DNA of 15,393 bases from Chloroflexota bacterium (lineage in GTDB: Bacteria; Chloroflexota; Anaerolineae; CG2-30-64-16), in NCBI GenBank assembly GCA_029555885.1, contig JAKPQT010000461.1:1-15393 (forward strand), read 5' to 3'. Position 1 is the stretch's first letter, and each line of letters starts with the position of its first letter. A program made the position numbers and the translations under genes. This document shows, piece after piece, positions 1 to 6,495 of the stretch. Under the pieces are notes generated by a model. That model was not told the DNA's origin and did not search any database. It worked only from the letters and a program-made list of their open reading frames with translations.

Positions 1-966
1 GTCACCGTACGGGCCGTGGTTAGCCGAATTCACCGCATACGAATCATCGTAGTACGGGCTCGCATGGCGAAACACGACCGCGATGAAGCGCGGGGCCGCG
101 TCCGAGAGCCAGAACTGGCCGAAGGCGTTCGTGGGCGTGAACCCCATGGCCGCGCTCGCGCTGGGGAAGTGGCCCTGGATGTAGATCACTGGGTAGTGCA
201 CGTCCGCATTAGCGGGATCATCGTAGCCCGCGGGCAGCAGGACGTTGGCGCCGATGTACATATCCTGGCCCCAGAACGCGGAAACCAGGTCGCTCTTGAT
301 CTTGAAATACTTGACATACTGAGTGTCCACCGGGTTGCCCTGCTCCAGCACGCCGCCTGGCGGGACGGAGTCAGACGGCTGGAGTACCTTGTTCAGCTCA
401 AGGTTGAGGCTGGGGATGCCAGTGCGTCCTACCCGGATGGGGACCACATCGCTGTATGCGTTGCCGGGCGCGCGCCAGATGTTCTGGCCCGATCCGGTGT
501 CCTTGTGCATGTGGAGCACATGGCCATCGGCCCGGTTGAAGGTCGTGTAGACATTCAGAAACGCCTGCACGTAATAGTCGCCCGCCGGGATGTCCGCGAA
601 CCTGGGCAGCGGGTAGCCGATCACACCGGATCGACTCGCCAGGTTGACAAACCCGCCGCCGGCCAAGCCCTGGACGTCCATGCCCCAGAAGGGTGTGCCG
701 GTCACGCTGATCTGGTTGCGGGGTTCGGGGCTGCTGGTCCGGCTCAGGATCAGGTACACGCGGCCGGTCACCGGCACTTCGAGGCCGAGGGCCGCGATCT
801 GGTCCGCCGCACCCTGGCTCAGTTTGATCGTAAGGCTGGTGTTGACCTGAGCGGCAAGACTGGCTGCTGCGCTGGATGGGACACCAGGCGTGATGGCCAG
901 CAAGCTCAGGACGACGAGCACGGCCAGCACGCGCCAGCCGGGCCGCACATGGACTTCACGGTTCAT
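1..966 (-). CDS. Secreted esterase-like protein, N-terminal part (C-terminus outside window)
   Basis: An open frame of 322 codons starts at ATG 966-964 and is still open at the left edge. AAGGAA lies about 10 bases before the ATG. Residues 1-37 look like a Sec signal peptide: RPGWR n-region, hydrophobic core VLAVLVVLSLLAITPGV, then a small-residue stretch around SSAAASLAAQ. A beta-rich region follows, with motifs such as GDYYVQAFLNVYTTF, RADGHVLHMHKDTGSGQ and APGNAYSDV. Near the edge the protein reads HYPVIYIQGHFP and YYDDSYAVNSANHGPYGD. From memory, these motifs match a family of large secreted esterase/alpha-beta hydrolase-like proteins of Acidobacteria and related phyla. In that family the serine nucleophile comes later, so it would lie outside this window and cannot be checked. 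The substrate is unknown. The gene is divergent from the sensor kinase and has a good promoter at 1154-1182. The secreted location is well supported; the esterase activity is inference. Confidence 0.75.
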   Translation of the reverse strand, partial: MNREVHVRPGWRVLAVLVVLSLLAITPGVPSSAAASLAAQVNTSLTIKLSQGAADQIAALGLEVPVTGRVYLILSRTSSPEPRNQISVTGTPFWGMDVQGLAGGGFVNLASRSGVIGYPLPRFADIPAGDYYVQAFLNVYTTFNRADGHVLHMHKDTGSGQNIWRAPGNAYSDVVPIRVGRTGIPSLNLELNKVLQPSDSVPPGGVLEQGNPVDTQYVKYFKIKSDLVSAFWGQDMYIGANVLLPAGYDDPANADVHYPVIYIQGHFPSASAAMGFTPTNAFGQFWLSDAAPRFIAVVFRHASPYYDDSYAVNSANHGPYGD

Positions 967-1153
967 GGGTCGGGTTCCTTTCTCTGTTAAGCTGAAAGCG
1001 GTGGACAATGAGACACGCCTGATCTGGTGGTTGCACCTCCCTGGTAATGAAGTGAGCAGGACCGGCACGCAGATCGCTGTCCTAGGGGTCGCGTGTGGGC
1101 GGATGATGGTGTGGACGGATATAGGAGAAATTGGCAGAAAGCTGCCCGTGGTC

Positions 1154-1182
1154 ATATTATCAGACAGAAGTGTAGACGTCAA
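1154..1182 (-). promoter_or_regulatory. Sigma70-type promoter for the esterase-like gene
   Basis: On the minus strand, TTGACG (1182-1177) and TAATAT (1159-1154) are separated by exactly 17 bp. A second near-consensus hexamer, GATAAT, overlaps the -10. Transcription would start near 1147, leaving an untranslated leader of about 180 nt before the ATG at 966. I see no riboswitch class in that leader. Confidence 0.6.
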
Positions 1183-1216
1183 GCATATCGCGCGCACTTT
1201 CGATGATCCGCGTCAC

Positions 1217-1300
1217 CATTCGCGTATTCGAGATGGCCGCCCCGACCGCCCACCACCCGCGCATCCCGCATTGGAATCCCCGCCCAAACGCGCTATCATA
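1217..1300 (+). repeat. Conserved promoter cassette, copy 1 (before sensor kinase)
   Basis: This 84-bp segment aligns with 12219-12304 at about 76 of 86 columns, with 8 substitutions and two single-base gaps. The last 26 bases are identical. It contains a -35 TTGGAA (1271-1276) and a -10 TATCAT (1294-1299) with a 17-bp spacer. The upstream half (CATTCGCGT..TTCG.GATGGCCGC, then CCACCACCCGCGC) is also conserved, although it lies above the core promoter. That points to a regulator-binding region. The two gaps do not keep a reading frame, so protein conservation does not explain the similarity. Similarity to copy 2 stops right after the -10. Confidence 0.75.
1271..1299 (+). promoter_or_regulatory. 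Core promoter of the sensor kinase gene
   Basis: TTGGAA and TATCAT with a 17-bp spacer form a good sigma70-type promoter. Transcription would start near 1306, about 68 nt before the ATG at 1374. It is divergent from the esterase promoter, and the two -35 boxes lie about 90 bp apart. Confidence 0.6.
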
Positions 1301-1373
1301 CCAGCCGGGGCGGCCGCCAGCGGCGCGCCCTTCCCGCTACAAAATCGCAGATCGCAACGCCCGCGAGGTGTAT

Positions 1374-1856
1374 ATGGCGCTTTCGGCCTGGAAGAACCCC
1401 CTCTGGCACAGCGAAGAACTGGTCAACCTGGAGGCGCTACGCCAGCAATTGACGCGGCGCGTCGCCATCTTCGTCTGCTGCGCCAGCGGGGTCGCCATCT
1501 GGGGCACGCTGCCCTTCGAGCCGTTCCCTCTCGTCATCTTCGGACTGCTGCTGGCGACCTTCGGGTTGGGCCTGGGCGTCCAGCGGCTCATCGCGGTCCG
1601 GCCCGCGCTCGCGCGTTTCGGCCTGCTATGGGGCCTGACCGGCCTCCACCTGGCCGCCCTGACCCTCCTGCCCGAACCCTGGCTCCCGTTCCTCGGCATC
1701 TTGCTGATCTTCCTGGCCGCCCTGCTGCTCCCCAACCACGAGTTCGCGACCGCCGCCATCGTCGGGCTTGCCGCCGCCTGGCTCCATGCTGCGGGCCGGC
1801 CCTATCCGCTGGCGGGATTCGTCAGCAGCCTGGTCCTGGCTGCGGGCTGCGCCTAG
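1374..1856 (+). CDS. Membrane N-terminal domain of a sensor histidine kinase, ended by an in-frame TAG
   Basis: The frame starts at ATG 1374 (MALSAWKNPLWH) with GAGG five bases upstream, and stops at TAG 1854-1856 after 160 residues. An open frame continues upstream of 1374, but it runs through the promoter cassette and has no family-like sequence, so the ATG with the Shine-Dalgarno site is preferred. After a short amphipathic N-terminus come about five hydrophobic segments, near residues 28-48, 50-70, 78-97, 100-119 and 122-138. A sixth begins at about 142 and is cut by the stop. Downstream, the same frame resumes as LVARTLYTALAWTW and then a coiled coil and kinase core. This therefore looks like the 5' half of one gene of 750 codons (1374-3623) broken by one nonsense codon. 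Either it is a recent pseudogene, a sequence error, or a stop that is read through. On its own it would be an orphan membrane protein. Confidence 0.7.
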   Translation: MALSAWKNPLWHSEELVNLEALRQQLTRRVAIFVCCASGVAIWGTLPFEPFPLVIFGLLLATFGLGLGVQRLIAVRPALARFGLLWGLTGLHLAALTLLPEPWLPFLGILLIFLAALLLPNHEFATAAIVGLAAAWLHAAGRPYPLAGFVSSLVLAAGCA

Positions 1857-1871
1857 CTGGTTGCGCGCACC

Positions 1872-3623
1872 TTGTATACCGCGCTCGCCTGGACCTGGAA
1901 CACGCAGCAGGAGGCGGACCGACTGCTCGAACAGGCGCGGACCGACCGCGGGGAGCTGAGCCGCACGCTGAAGGCACTCGACCTGGCATATTCCCTGCTC
2001 CAGCGAACCCAGGCCGAGCTGGTCTACGCGCGGCGGCAGGCGGAGGAGGCGCGGCAGATGAAGGAGCGCTTCGCCGCAAATATCAGCCATGAGCTGCGCA
2101 CCCCGCTCAACCTCATCCTGGGGTTCTCCGAGATCATGTACCTGTCGCCGGAAGTCTACGGCGACATGGCCTGGCCTCCCGCGCTGCGCCGGGATGTCTA
2201 CCAGGTCTACCGCGGCACGCGCCACCTGACCGGCATGATCGACGACGTGCTGGACCTCTCGCGGTTCGAGATGACGAGCTTCACGCTGACCCGCGAGCTG
2301 ACGCCCCTGACACCGTTCCTGGCTGCCACCGCGGACCTGGCCCGCGACCTCTTCCCTGCCCATCCCGTGCCGGGCAGCGCCGCGGTGCGCTTCGAGGTGG
2401 ACATCGCCCCAGACTTGCCGGCGGTGGAGATCGACCGCACCCGCATCCGCCAGGTACTGCTCAACCTGCTGAACAACGCGCGCAGCTTCACCGAGCGCGG
2501 CCTGGTCCGGCTGGCAGCCGAAGCCCGGCCGGCCGAGGTGCTCGTCACGGTCAGCGACAGCGGGCCGGGCATCCCGCCGGAGAACCTCGAGAATGTGTTC
2601 CAGGAGTTCTACCAGGTGGACACCTCCCTGCGCCGCAAGCATCAAGGCATGGGCCTCGGGCTGGCGCTCAGCAAGCGGTTCGTCGAGGCCCACGACGGCC
2701 GCATCTGGGCGGAAAACGGTCCGGCCGGGGGAGCCGTCATCCGCTTCACGCTGCCGCTGGCCGTGGAGGCGCCGGCACCGTTGGCCACGCGCGCTACGGC
2801 TGGGCCCGCCCTCGCTCGCACGCGGCCCGTGCTGCTGGCCGTCCACACCGATCCTGCGCTGGCCGGGTGGCTGGCCCGCCATCTGCCCGAGTTCGACGTG
2901 ATTCCCGCTGCTGGCGCTGTGGATGAAGAGGTTCGCCTCTACCACCCGGCTGCGGTGCTCTGCAACACCCCCCCGGCCCTGGACGGCGGCATAGCCGGCA
3001 ACGATGCGAGCCTGGCCGCGCTGCCGGTACCCGTGATCTCCTGCTCGCTGCCGAGCGAGGCGTGGCTGGCCCGGGACCTGGCCGTCGCCGGCTGCCTGAC
3101 GAAACCGGTCGCCAGCGCAGAGCTGGTGGCAGCTCTGCGCGCCGCGCTGCCGGCCGGCCGCGGCGAGTCCCACATCCTCATCATCGACGACGACCGTGGC
3201 TTCGTGCAATTGATCGAGCGGATCATGCAGAGCCTTCCCGTGCCCTATCGGACCAGCCACGCCTACGGCGGGGCCGCAGGGTTGGCCGCCATGGCCGAGG
3301 ACCCGCCCGACATCGTCCTGCTCGACCTGATGATGCCCGATGTGGATGGGTTTGCGGTGCTGGCCTGGATGCGCGCGACCCCTGCACTGGCAGGCATCCC
3401 GGTGCTCATTCTGACGGCGACCAGTTTTGCGGAGGACGCCCTGCAGCAGCGGGGGAGCCAGATTGTCGTCCGGCGGGGAGATGGCCTGCGGCCCCTGGAG
3501 GTGCTGAACTGCGTGCGCGTGCTGGCGTCGACGCTGGAGCCCCGCTACGATGAGAAGTCCGCGCCCGCGCCGCCTACAGCAGGTCGGCCTGGCGCAGTGC
3601 AGCCAGCAGCGCTTCCCGGCTGA
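1872..3623 (+). CDS. Hybrid sensor histidine kinase core: HisKA, HATPase_c and two receiver domains (3' half of split gene)
   Basis: This frame matches that of 1374-1856. The first possible start is TTG 1872, with no Shine-Dalgarno site in front of it, so it is probably the continuation of the interrupted gene. Residues here count from 1872. A coiled coil (about 10-60) leads to the HisKA motif ISHELRTPLN with phospho-acceptor His73. The ATPase domain has an N-box NLLNNA (Asn201), SDSGPGIPPENLENVF and GMGLGLALSKRF. A first receiver-like domain (about 315-435) has Asn in place of the acceptor Asp (LCNTPPAL) but keeps TKP. The second receiver (about 435-565) has IIDDD, acceptor Asp485 in LLDLMMPDVDGF and LTAT, but reads RRGDG where a Lys-Pro is usual. 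Autophosphorylation with relay to the second receiver is the family-based expectation; the signal is unknown. The last 50 bp overlap the convergent gene at 3574-4779. Confidence 0.85.
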   Translation: MYTALAWTWNTQQEADRLLEQARTDRGELSRTLKALDLAYSLLQRTQAELVYARRQAEEARQMKERFAANISHELRTPLNLILGFSEIMYLSPEVYGDMAWPPALRRDVYQVYRGTRHLTGMIDDVLDLSRFEMTSFTLTRELTPLTPFLAATADLARDLFPAHPVPGSAAVRFEVDIAPDLPAVEIDRTRIRQVLLNLLNNARSFTERGLVRLAAEARPAEVLVTVSDSGPGIPPENLENVFQEFYQVDTSLRRKHQGMGLGLALSKRFVEAHDGRIWAENGPAGGAVIRFTLPLAVEAPAPLATRATAGPALARTRPVLLAVHTDPALAGWLARHLPEFDVIPAAGAVDEEVRLYHPAAVLCNTPPALDGGIAGNDASLAALPVPVISCSLPSEAWLARDLAVAGCLTKPVASAELVAALRAALPAGRGESHILIIDDDRGFVQLIERIMQSLPVPYRTSHAYGGAAGLAAMAEDPPDIVLLDLMMPDVDGFAVLAWMRATPALAGIPVLILTATSFAEDALQQRGSQIVVRRGDGLRPLEVLNCVRVLASTLEPRYDEKSAPAPPTAGRPGAVQPAALPG

Positions 3624-4779
3624 CGGGTTTGGACAGGAAATGCGAGGCCCCGAGCGCCGCGGCCAGCTCGGGATCGTCGAAGACCGAACAGATGATGACC
3701 GGGATGCCGCGGGTCTCCGGCTGCGTGCGGAGCGTCTGCAGGACCTCCCAGCCATCCACGTCGGGCATCATTACGTCCAGCACGATTGCGGCCGGCGCGA
3801 GCTCGCGCGCCAGGGCCAGGCCCGCGGGGCCATCCCCGGCCGCCACGACGTGGAGGTCCAGCCCGGTCAGATAGCGATCGAGCAATTGCGCCAGGCCCTC
3901 ATCGTCATCGATCACCAGCAGGGCAGAGCGGCACGCGGGCAGCGTCAGCGACAGGACCTCCCGGCCGTCTTTCTCTGCGCTCCACGCAACCCGCCACCCG
4001 AGCTGGTCGAGCAGCCGAGCCGCGGCTAAGCCGAGCGCGGCCGGCGGGAGCTGATCCGCGAGGGGCGTGTACGCGCACGTGAGGATCGACCCTTCGGCCG
4101 CGGTGCTCAGCCTAACCTGCAGGGCGCCCCGCCCCGCGCGCTGCAGCGCGGCCGTGAGCGCGCTGACTACGGCCTGGTGCGCGAGCAGGGGATCGCAGCG
4201 CACCGTCGCCGCGGGGCCGTCCGCCGTGAACTCCAGGCGCACTTCCCGCTGCGCGGCCAGGCCCTCGACCACCTTCTGCCCGCGCTCGACGAGCGCCTGG
4301 AGGTCCACCGCCCGCGGGTGTTCCGCGAGGCGCGGCCCACCCGCCGCAGCGCTGGGTGTGAGACGGCTCGCCAGCTCTGTCGCTACCTGCTCTTCGCCCG
4401 TCCGCAGCTCCCGGTAGATCTGGCGAGCGGACAGGCCCAGCTCTCGCGCGGTCTCCTCGACCGTCAGCCCTTCGACATAGTGCAGGTGCAGGACGTTGAA
4501 GATGCGCGCGTCGGTCGCGTGCACCGGCGTGCCGGGACCGGGGCTCAGGGCCTCGACCGCCGTCAGCAGCGCGCGGCGGAGCCCCTGCCCGCCGAGTGCA
4601 GCAGCGTGCGCCGGGTCCTGCCCGGGCAACTGCGCGAGGGGATGGCGTTCCAGCGCCGGGAAGTCATAGAGATGTTCGAGGGCCTGGCGAACCAGCTTCA
4701 GCCACGCCTCGGCCTCCTGTTCTGCGGGGGCAGATGGCAGGGCAGGCGGGTCGGTCTTCGACTCGCGTGGCATATCCAT
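3574..4779 (-). CDS. Sigma4-like HTH / degenerate ATPase-like / receiver fusion (response regulator)
   Basis: 401 residues, starting at ATG 4779-4777 with AAAGGTG a few bases upstream. Residues about 85-140 form a helix-turn-helix resembling sigma70 region 4 (VEGLTVEETARELGLSARQIYRELRTGEEQ). Residues about 155-281 follow the outline of a HATPase_c fold (HQAVVSALTAALQ in place of an N-box, ending WSAEKDGREVLSLTLP), but the N-box Asn and the glycine-rich boxes are missing, so ATP use is unlikely. Residues about 285-401 are a well-formed receiver: Asp291-293, acceptor Asp335 in IVLDVMMPDVDGW, Ser365 and Lys384 in LSKPV. Having the receiver at the C-terminus and the DNA-binding part at the N-terminus is the reverse of most response regulators. 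It is convergent with the neighbouring kinase, overlapping it by 50 bp, and is its most likely partner by position. Target genes are unknown. Confidence 0.8.
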   Translation of the reverse strand: MDMPRESKTDPPALPSAPAEQEAEAWLKLVRQALEHLYDFPALERHPLAQLPGQDPAHAAALGGQGLRRALLTAVEALSPGPGTPVHATDARIFNVLHLHYVEGLTVEETARELGLSARQIYRELRTGEEQVATELASRLTPSAAAGGPRLAEHPRAVDLQALVERGQKVVEGLAAQREVRLEFTADGPAATVRCDPLLAHQAVVSALTAALQRAGRGALQVRLSTAAEGSILTCAYTPLADQLPPAALGLAAARLLDQLGWRVAWSAEKDGREVLSLTLPACRSALLVIDDDEGLAQLLDRYLTGLDLHVVAAGDGPAGLALARELAPAAIVLDVMMPDVDGWEVLQTLRTQPETRGIPVIICSVFDDPELAAALGASHFLSKPVSREALLAALRQADLL

Positions 4780-4802
4780 GTCACCTTTCTGACAAAAATC
4801 GA

Positions 4803-4831
4803 TGGCTTTCGACCGCCGGCCGCGCTACAAT
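4803..4831 (+). promoter_or_regulatory. Possible promoter of the ABC transporter operon
   Basis: TACAAT (4826-4831) is followed five bases later by a perfect TATAAT (4836-4841). The -35 is poor (TGGCTT, 17 bp before TACAAT). The -10 context CGCGCTACAATACC resembles CGCGCTATCATACC of the kinase promoter, but the rest of the cassette is absent. If used, the leader before ATG 5066 would be about 230 nt. No other convincing plus-strand promoter is seen between 4860 and 5065. Confidence 0.3.
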
Positions 4832-4861
4832 ACCATATAATCACCCGAGCGTCTATGGCAA
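4832..4861 (-). promoter_or_regulatory. Possible promoter of the HTH-receiver gene
   Basis: On the minus strand, TTGCCA (4861-4856) and TATGGT (4837-4832) are 18 bp apart. Transcription would start near 4825, about 46 nt before the ATG. The AT-rich patch here also reads TATAAT on the plus strand, so the assignment between strands is uncertain. Confidence 0.4.
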
Positions 4862-5065
4862 CCCGCCTGCCCCGCCGTAGTGCAAAACTGCCGGCTGTGG
4901 TCTAGCCCCTCGTGGGCGTCCGAAGACGGAGAGGAGGTGCAAGGCTGCATCACTTCGTGCATTCGCCCCGGTCACTTTTGTCGCCTTTTCATAGCCCTGT
5001 CCCAATCGCGTCATGCCCTGACCATTGCCTGCTTACAGCAGCCATGCTTCTGAGGAGGATTTCCC

Positions 5066-6424
5066 ATGAAAGCTGATCCCAAGTTGACCCGTCGCGATTT
5101 CCTGCGTGCTGCCGGCGTCACCGTGGCCAGCGGTGCGCTTGCTGCCTGCGCGCCGCCCGCGGTTGCTCCGGCCGAGCCCGCGAGCACCGGGGGTGAGGCG
5201 CCTGCCGCAGCGCCGGCCGCTGGCCAACCCATCACGCTCGTGCACTGGCAGCATCACTCGCCCAGCCGCGCGCAGACGGTCGAGCAGTTCAAGGCACGCT
5301 TCGAGGACGAGCGCGAGAATGTCACGATCGATTTCCAGTCGATCCCCTGGGCCGACTACTGGGGCAAACTCGCCTCGGCCATCGCGGCCGGCAAAGGCTC
5401 TGCCCCGGATGTCTTCCAGATCCCAATGGGCCTGGTCGAAGAGTACGTGGCAGGCGGCAACCTGGTGCCGGTTGATGAACTCGTCGTCTCATCCGAGACG
5501 ATTGCGAACAGCTACCTGCCGTGGACCGTCCAGCGCGGCAAGAAAGGCAACGAGTACTACGGCCTGCCGCTGGATGTTCAGACCCTGCTCATCTATCGCA
5601 ACAACGCCCTGTTCGAGGAGGCCGGCCTGGACGTCAAGAAGCCCTTCGATGGATTCGAGGACTTCACGGCCATCGCCGCGCAGTTGACCAAGAAGGCCGG
5701 CGATGTCACCGACCAGATCGGCGTCGACACCGGCTACTACTCCGCCTGGATGACCATGTTGTTCCAGCAGTTCCTCCAGCGCGAGCAGAACGGCAAGCCG
5801 TGGGTCGATCCCGACAAACACGTACTCGTCTGGCCCGACTACCCGGAGATCTTCGAAGCCTTCGAGTGGTTCTGCAAGCTCTCCGCGGAGAGCGACGACA
5901 GCGCGTTCCTGACCGGCCAGGATCGCTTCGCGCTGGGCAAGGCGGGCATGATGCTCGGTCACCCGGTGTCGCGCGGCTCCCTCAAGGCGACCGCGCCCGA
6001 GCTGGTATACACCATCAGCGAGTTCCCGGTTCGCAAGCCGGGACAGCAGCCCTACACGGCCGGCTCACACTGGATGTGGGTCGTCGGCAAGTGGGCGCCC
6101 GACACGAAGATGGCCTGGAACTGGGTCTACTTCTGTACGAACAAACCGTCTCAACTCGTCTGGAGCGACGTTGGCGGCGACCTGCCCAGCCACCAGGACC
6201 TGGTCGACGATCCTCGCTTCCGCAAGGACGAAAACGCCGTGGTGGTCATGGAATCGCTAAAGTACGCCTCGCCGTGGGAGTGGATCGGCTGGGCCGAATG
6301 GGTGAAGGAGACGGGTGACGCGCGTGACCGCGTGGTCATCGGCGGTGAAGACACCAAGACCTCCTTCAACACGATGGTCGAGAATCTGAACAAGGTGATC
6401 GAGACGCATACAGTAAAGGCATAA
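5066..6424 (+). CDS. Sugar ABC transporter substrate-binding lipoprotein
   Basis: 452 residues, starting at ATG 5066 with GAGGAGG just upstream. The N-terminus carries a twin-arginine motif (TRRDFLRAAG) and a lipobox LAAC with Cys28. It should therefore be exported, probably by Tat, and lipid-anchored. A Pro/Ala-rich linker (about 29-53) precedes the mature domain beginning ITLVHWQHHSPS. The rest has the family-1 solute-binding pattern of MalE/UgpB-type proteins: VEQFKARFEDE, APDVFQIPMG near the N-lobe cleft, YGLPLDVQTLLIYRNNALFEEAG, FALGKAGMMLGHP and GSHWMWV. Length is normal for the family. Many Trp and Tyr residues would fit an aromatic sugar-binding cleft. It is the first gene of the operon, and a strong hairpin follows it. 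The family is secure; the ligand cannot be read from sequence. Confidence 0.92.
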   Translation: MKADPKLTRRDFLRAAGVTVASGALAACAPPAVAPAEPASTGGEAPAAAPAAGQPITLVHWQHHSPSRAQTVEQFKARFEDERENVTIDFQSIPWADYWGKLASAIAAGKGSAPDVFQIPMGLVEEYVAGGNLVPVDELVVSSETIANSYLPWTVQRGKKGNEYYGLPLDVQTLLIYRNNALFEEAGLDVKKPFDGFEDFTAIAAQLTKKAGDVTDQIGVDTGYYSAWMTMLFQQFLQREQNGKPWVDPDKHVLVWPDYPEIFEAFEWFCKLSAESDDSAFLTGQDRFALGKAGMMLGHPVSRGSLKATAPELVYTISEFPVRKPGQQPYTAGSHWMWVVGKWAPDTKMAWNWVYFCTNKPSQLVWSDVGGDLPSHQDLVDDPRFRKDENAVVVMESLKYASPWEWIGWAEWVKETGDARDRVVIGGEDTKTSFNTMVENLNKVIETHTVKA

Positions 6425-6435
6425 CCTGGCGCCTC

Positions 6436-6472
6436 CAGAGGCCGGGTTTCTTTAAAGGAGACCCGGCCTCTG
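6436..6472 (+). terminator. Intercistronic hairpin after the binding-protein gene
   Basis: CAGAGGCCGGGT pairs perfectly with ACCCGGCCTCTG (12 bp). The stem can be lengthened through T-G, T-A, C-G, T-G and T-A pairs to a 3-nt loop. A further CCTGG/CCAGG pair lies outside it. No T-run follows. It is better read as a 3' mRNA-stabilising or partial-attenuation hairpin that raises binding-protein output relative to the permeases, as known for malE-type operons, than as a full terminator. The next gene starts 24 bp downstream. Confidence 0.7.
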
Positions 6473-6495
6473 ACCAGGCACAAGGAGGAGCACAC

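Noticed and set aside
16..990. Long open frame on the plus strand (324 codons)
   Set aside because: It is the complement of a well-supported signal-peptide-bearing protein on the minus strand, and its Arg/His/Asp-rich product resembles no family.
1231..1373. N-terminal extension of the kinase frame from an upstream ATG inside the promoter cassette
   Set aside because: It would place the -35 and -10 boxes inside coding sequence, and copy 2 of the cassette breaks the frame with indels. ATG 1374 has its own ribosome site.
890..2092. 400-codon plus-strand frame
   Set aside because: It runs through the divergent promoters and overlaps the kinase membrane domain in another frame; Pro/Arg/Ala-rich product typical of a GC-rich shadow.
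1626..3755. 709-codon minus-strand frame
   Set aside because: It is antisense to the kinase core, whose plus-strand motifs (ISHELRTPLN, LLDLMMPD) are unmistakable; low-complexity product.
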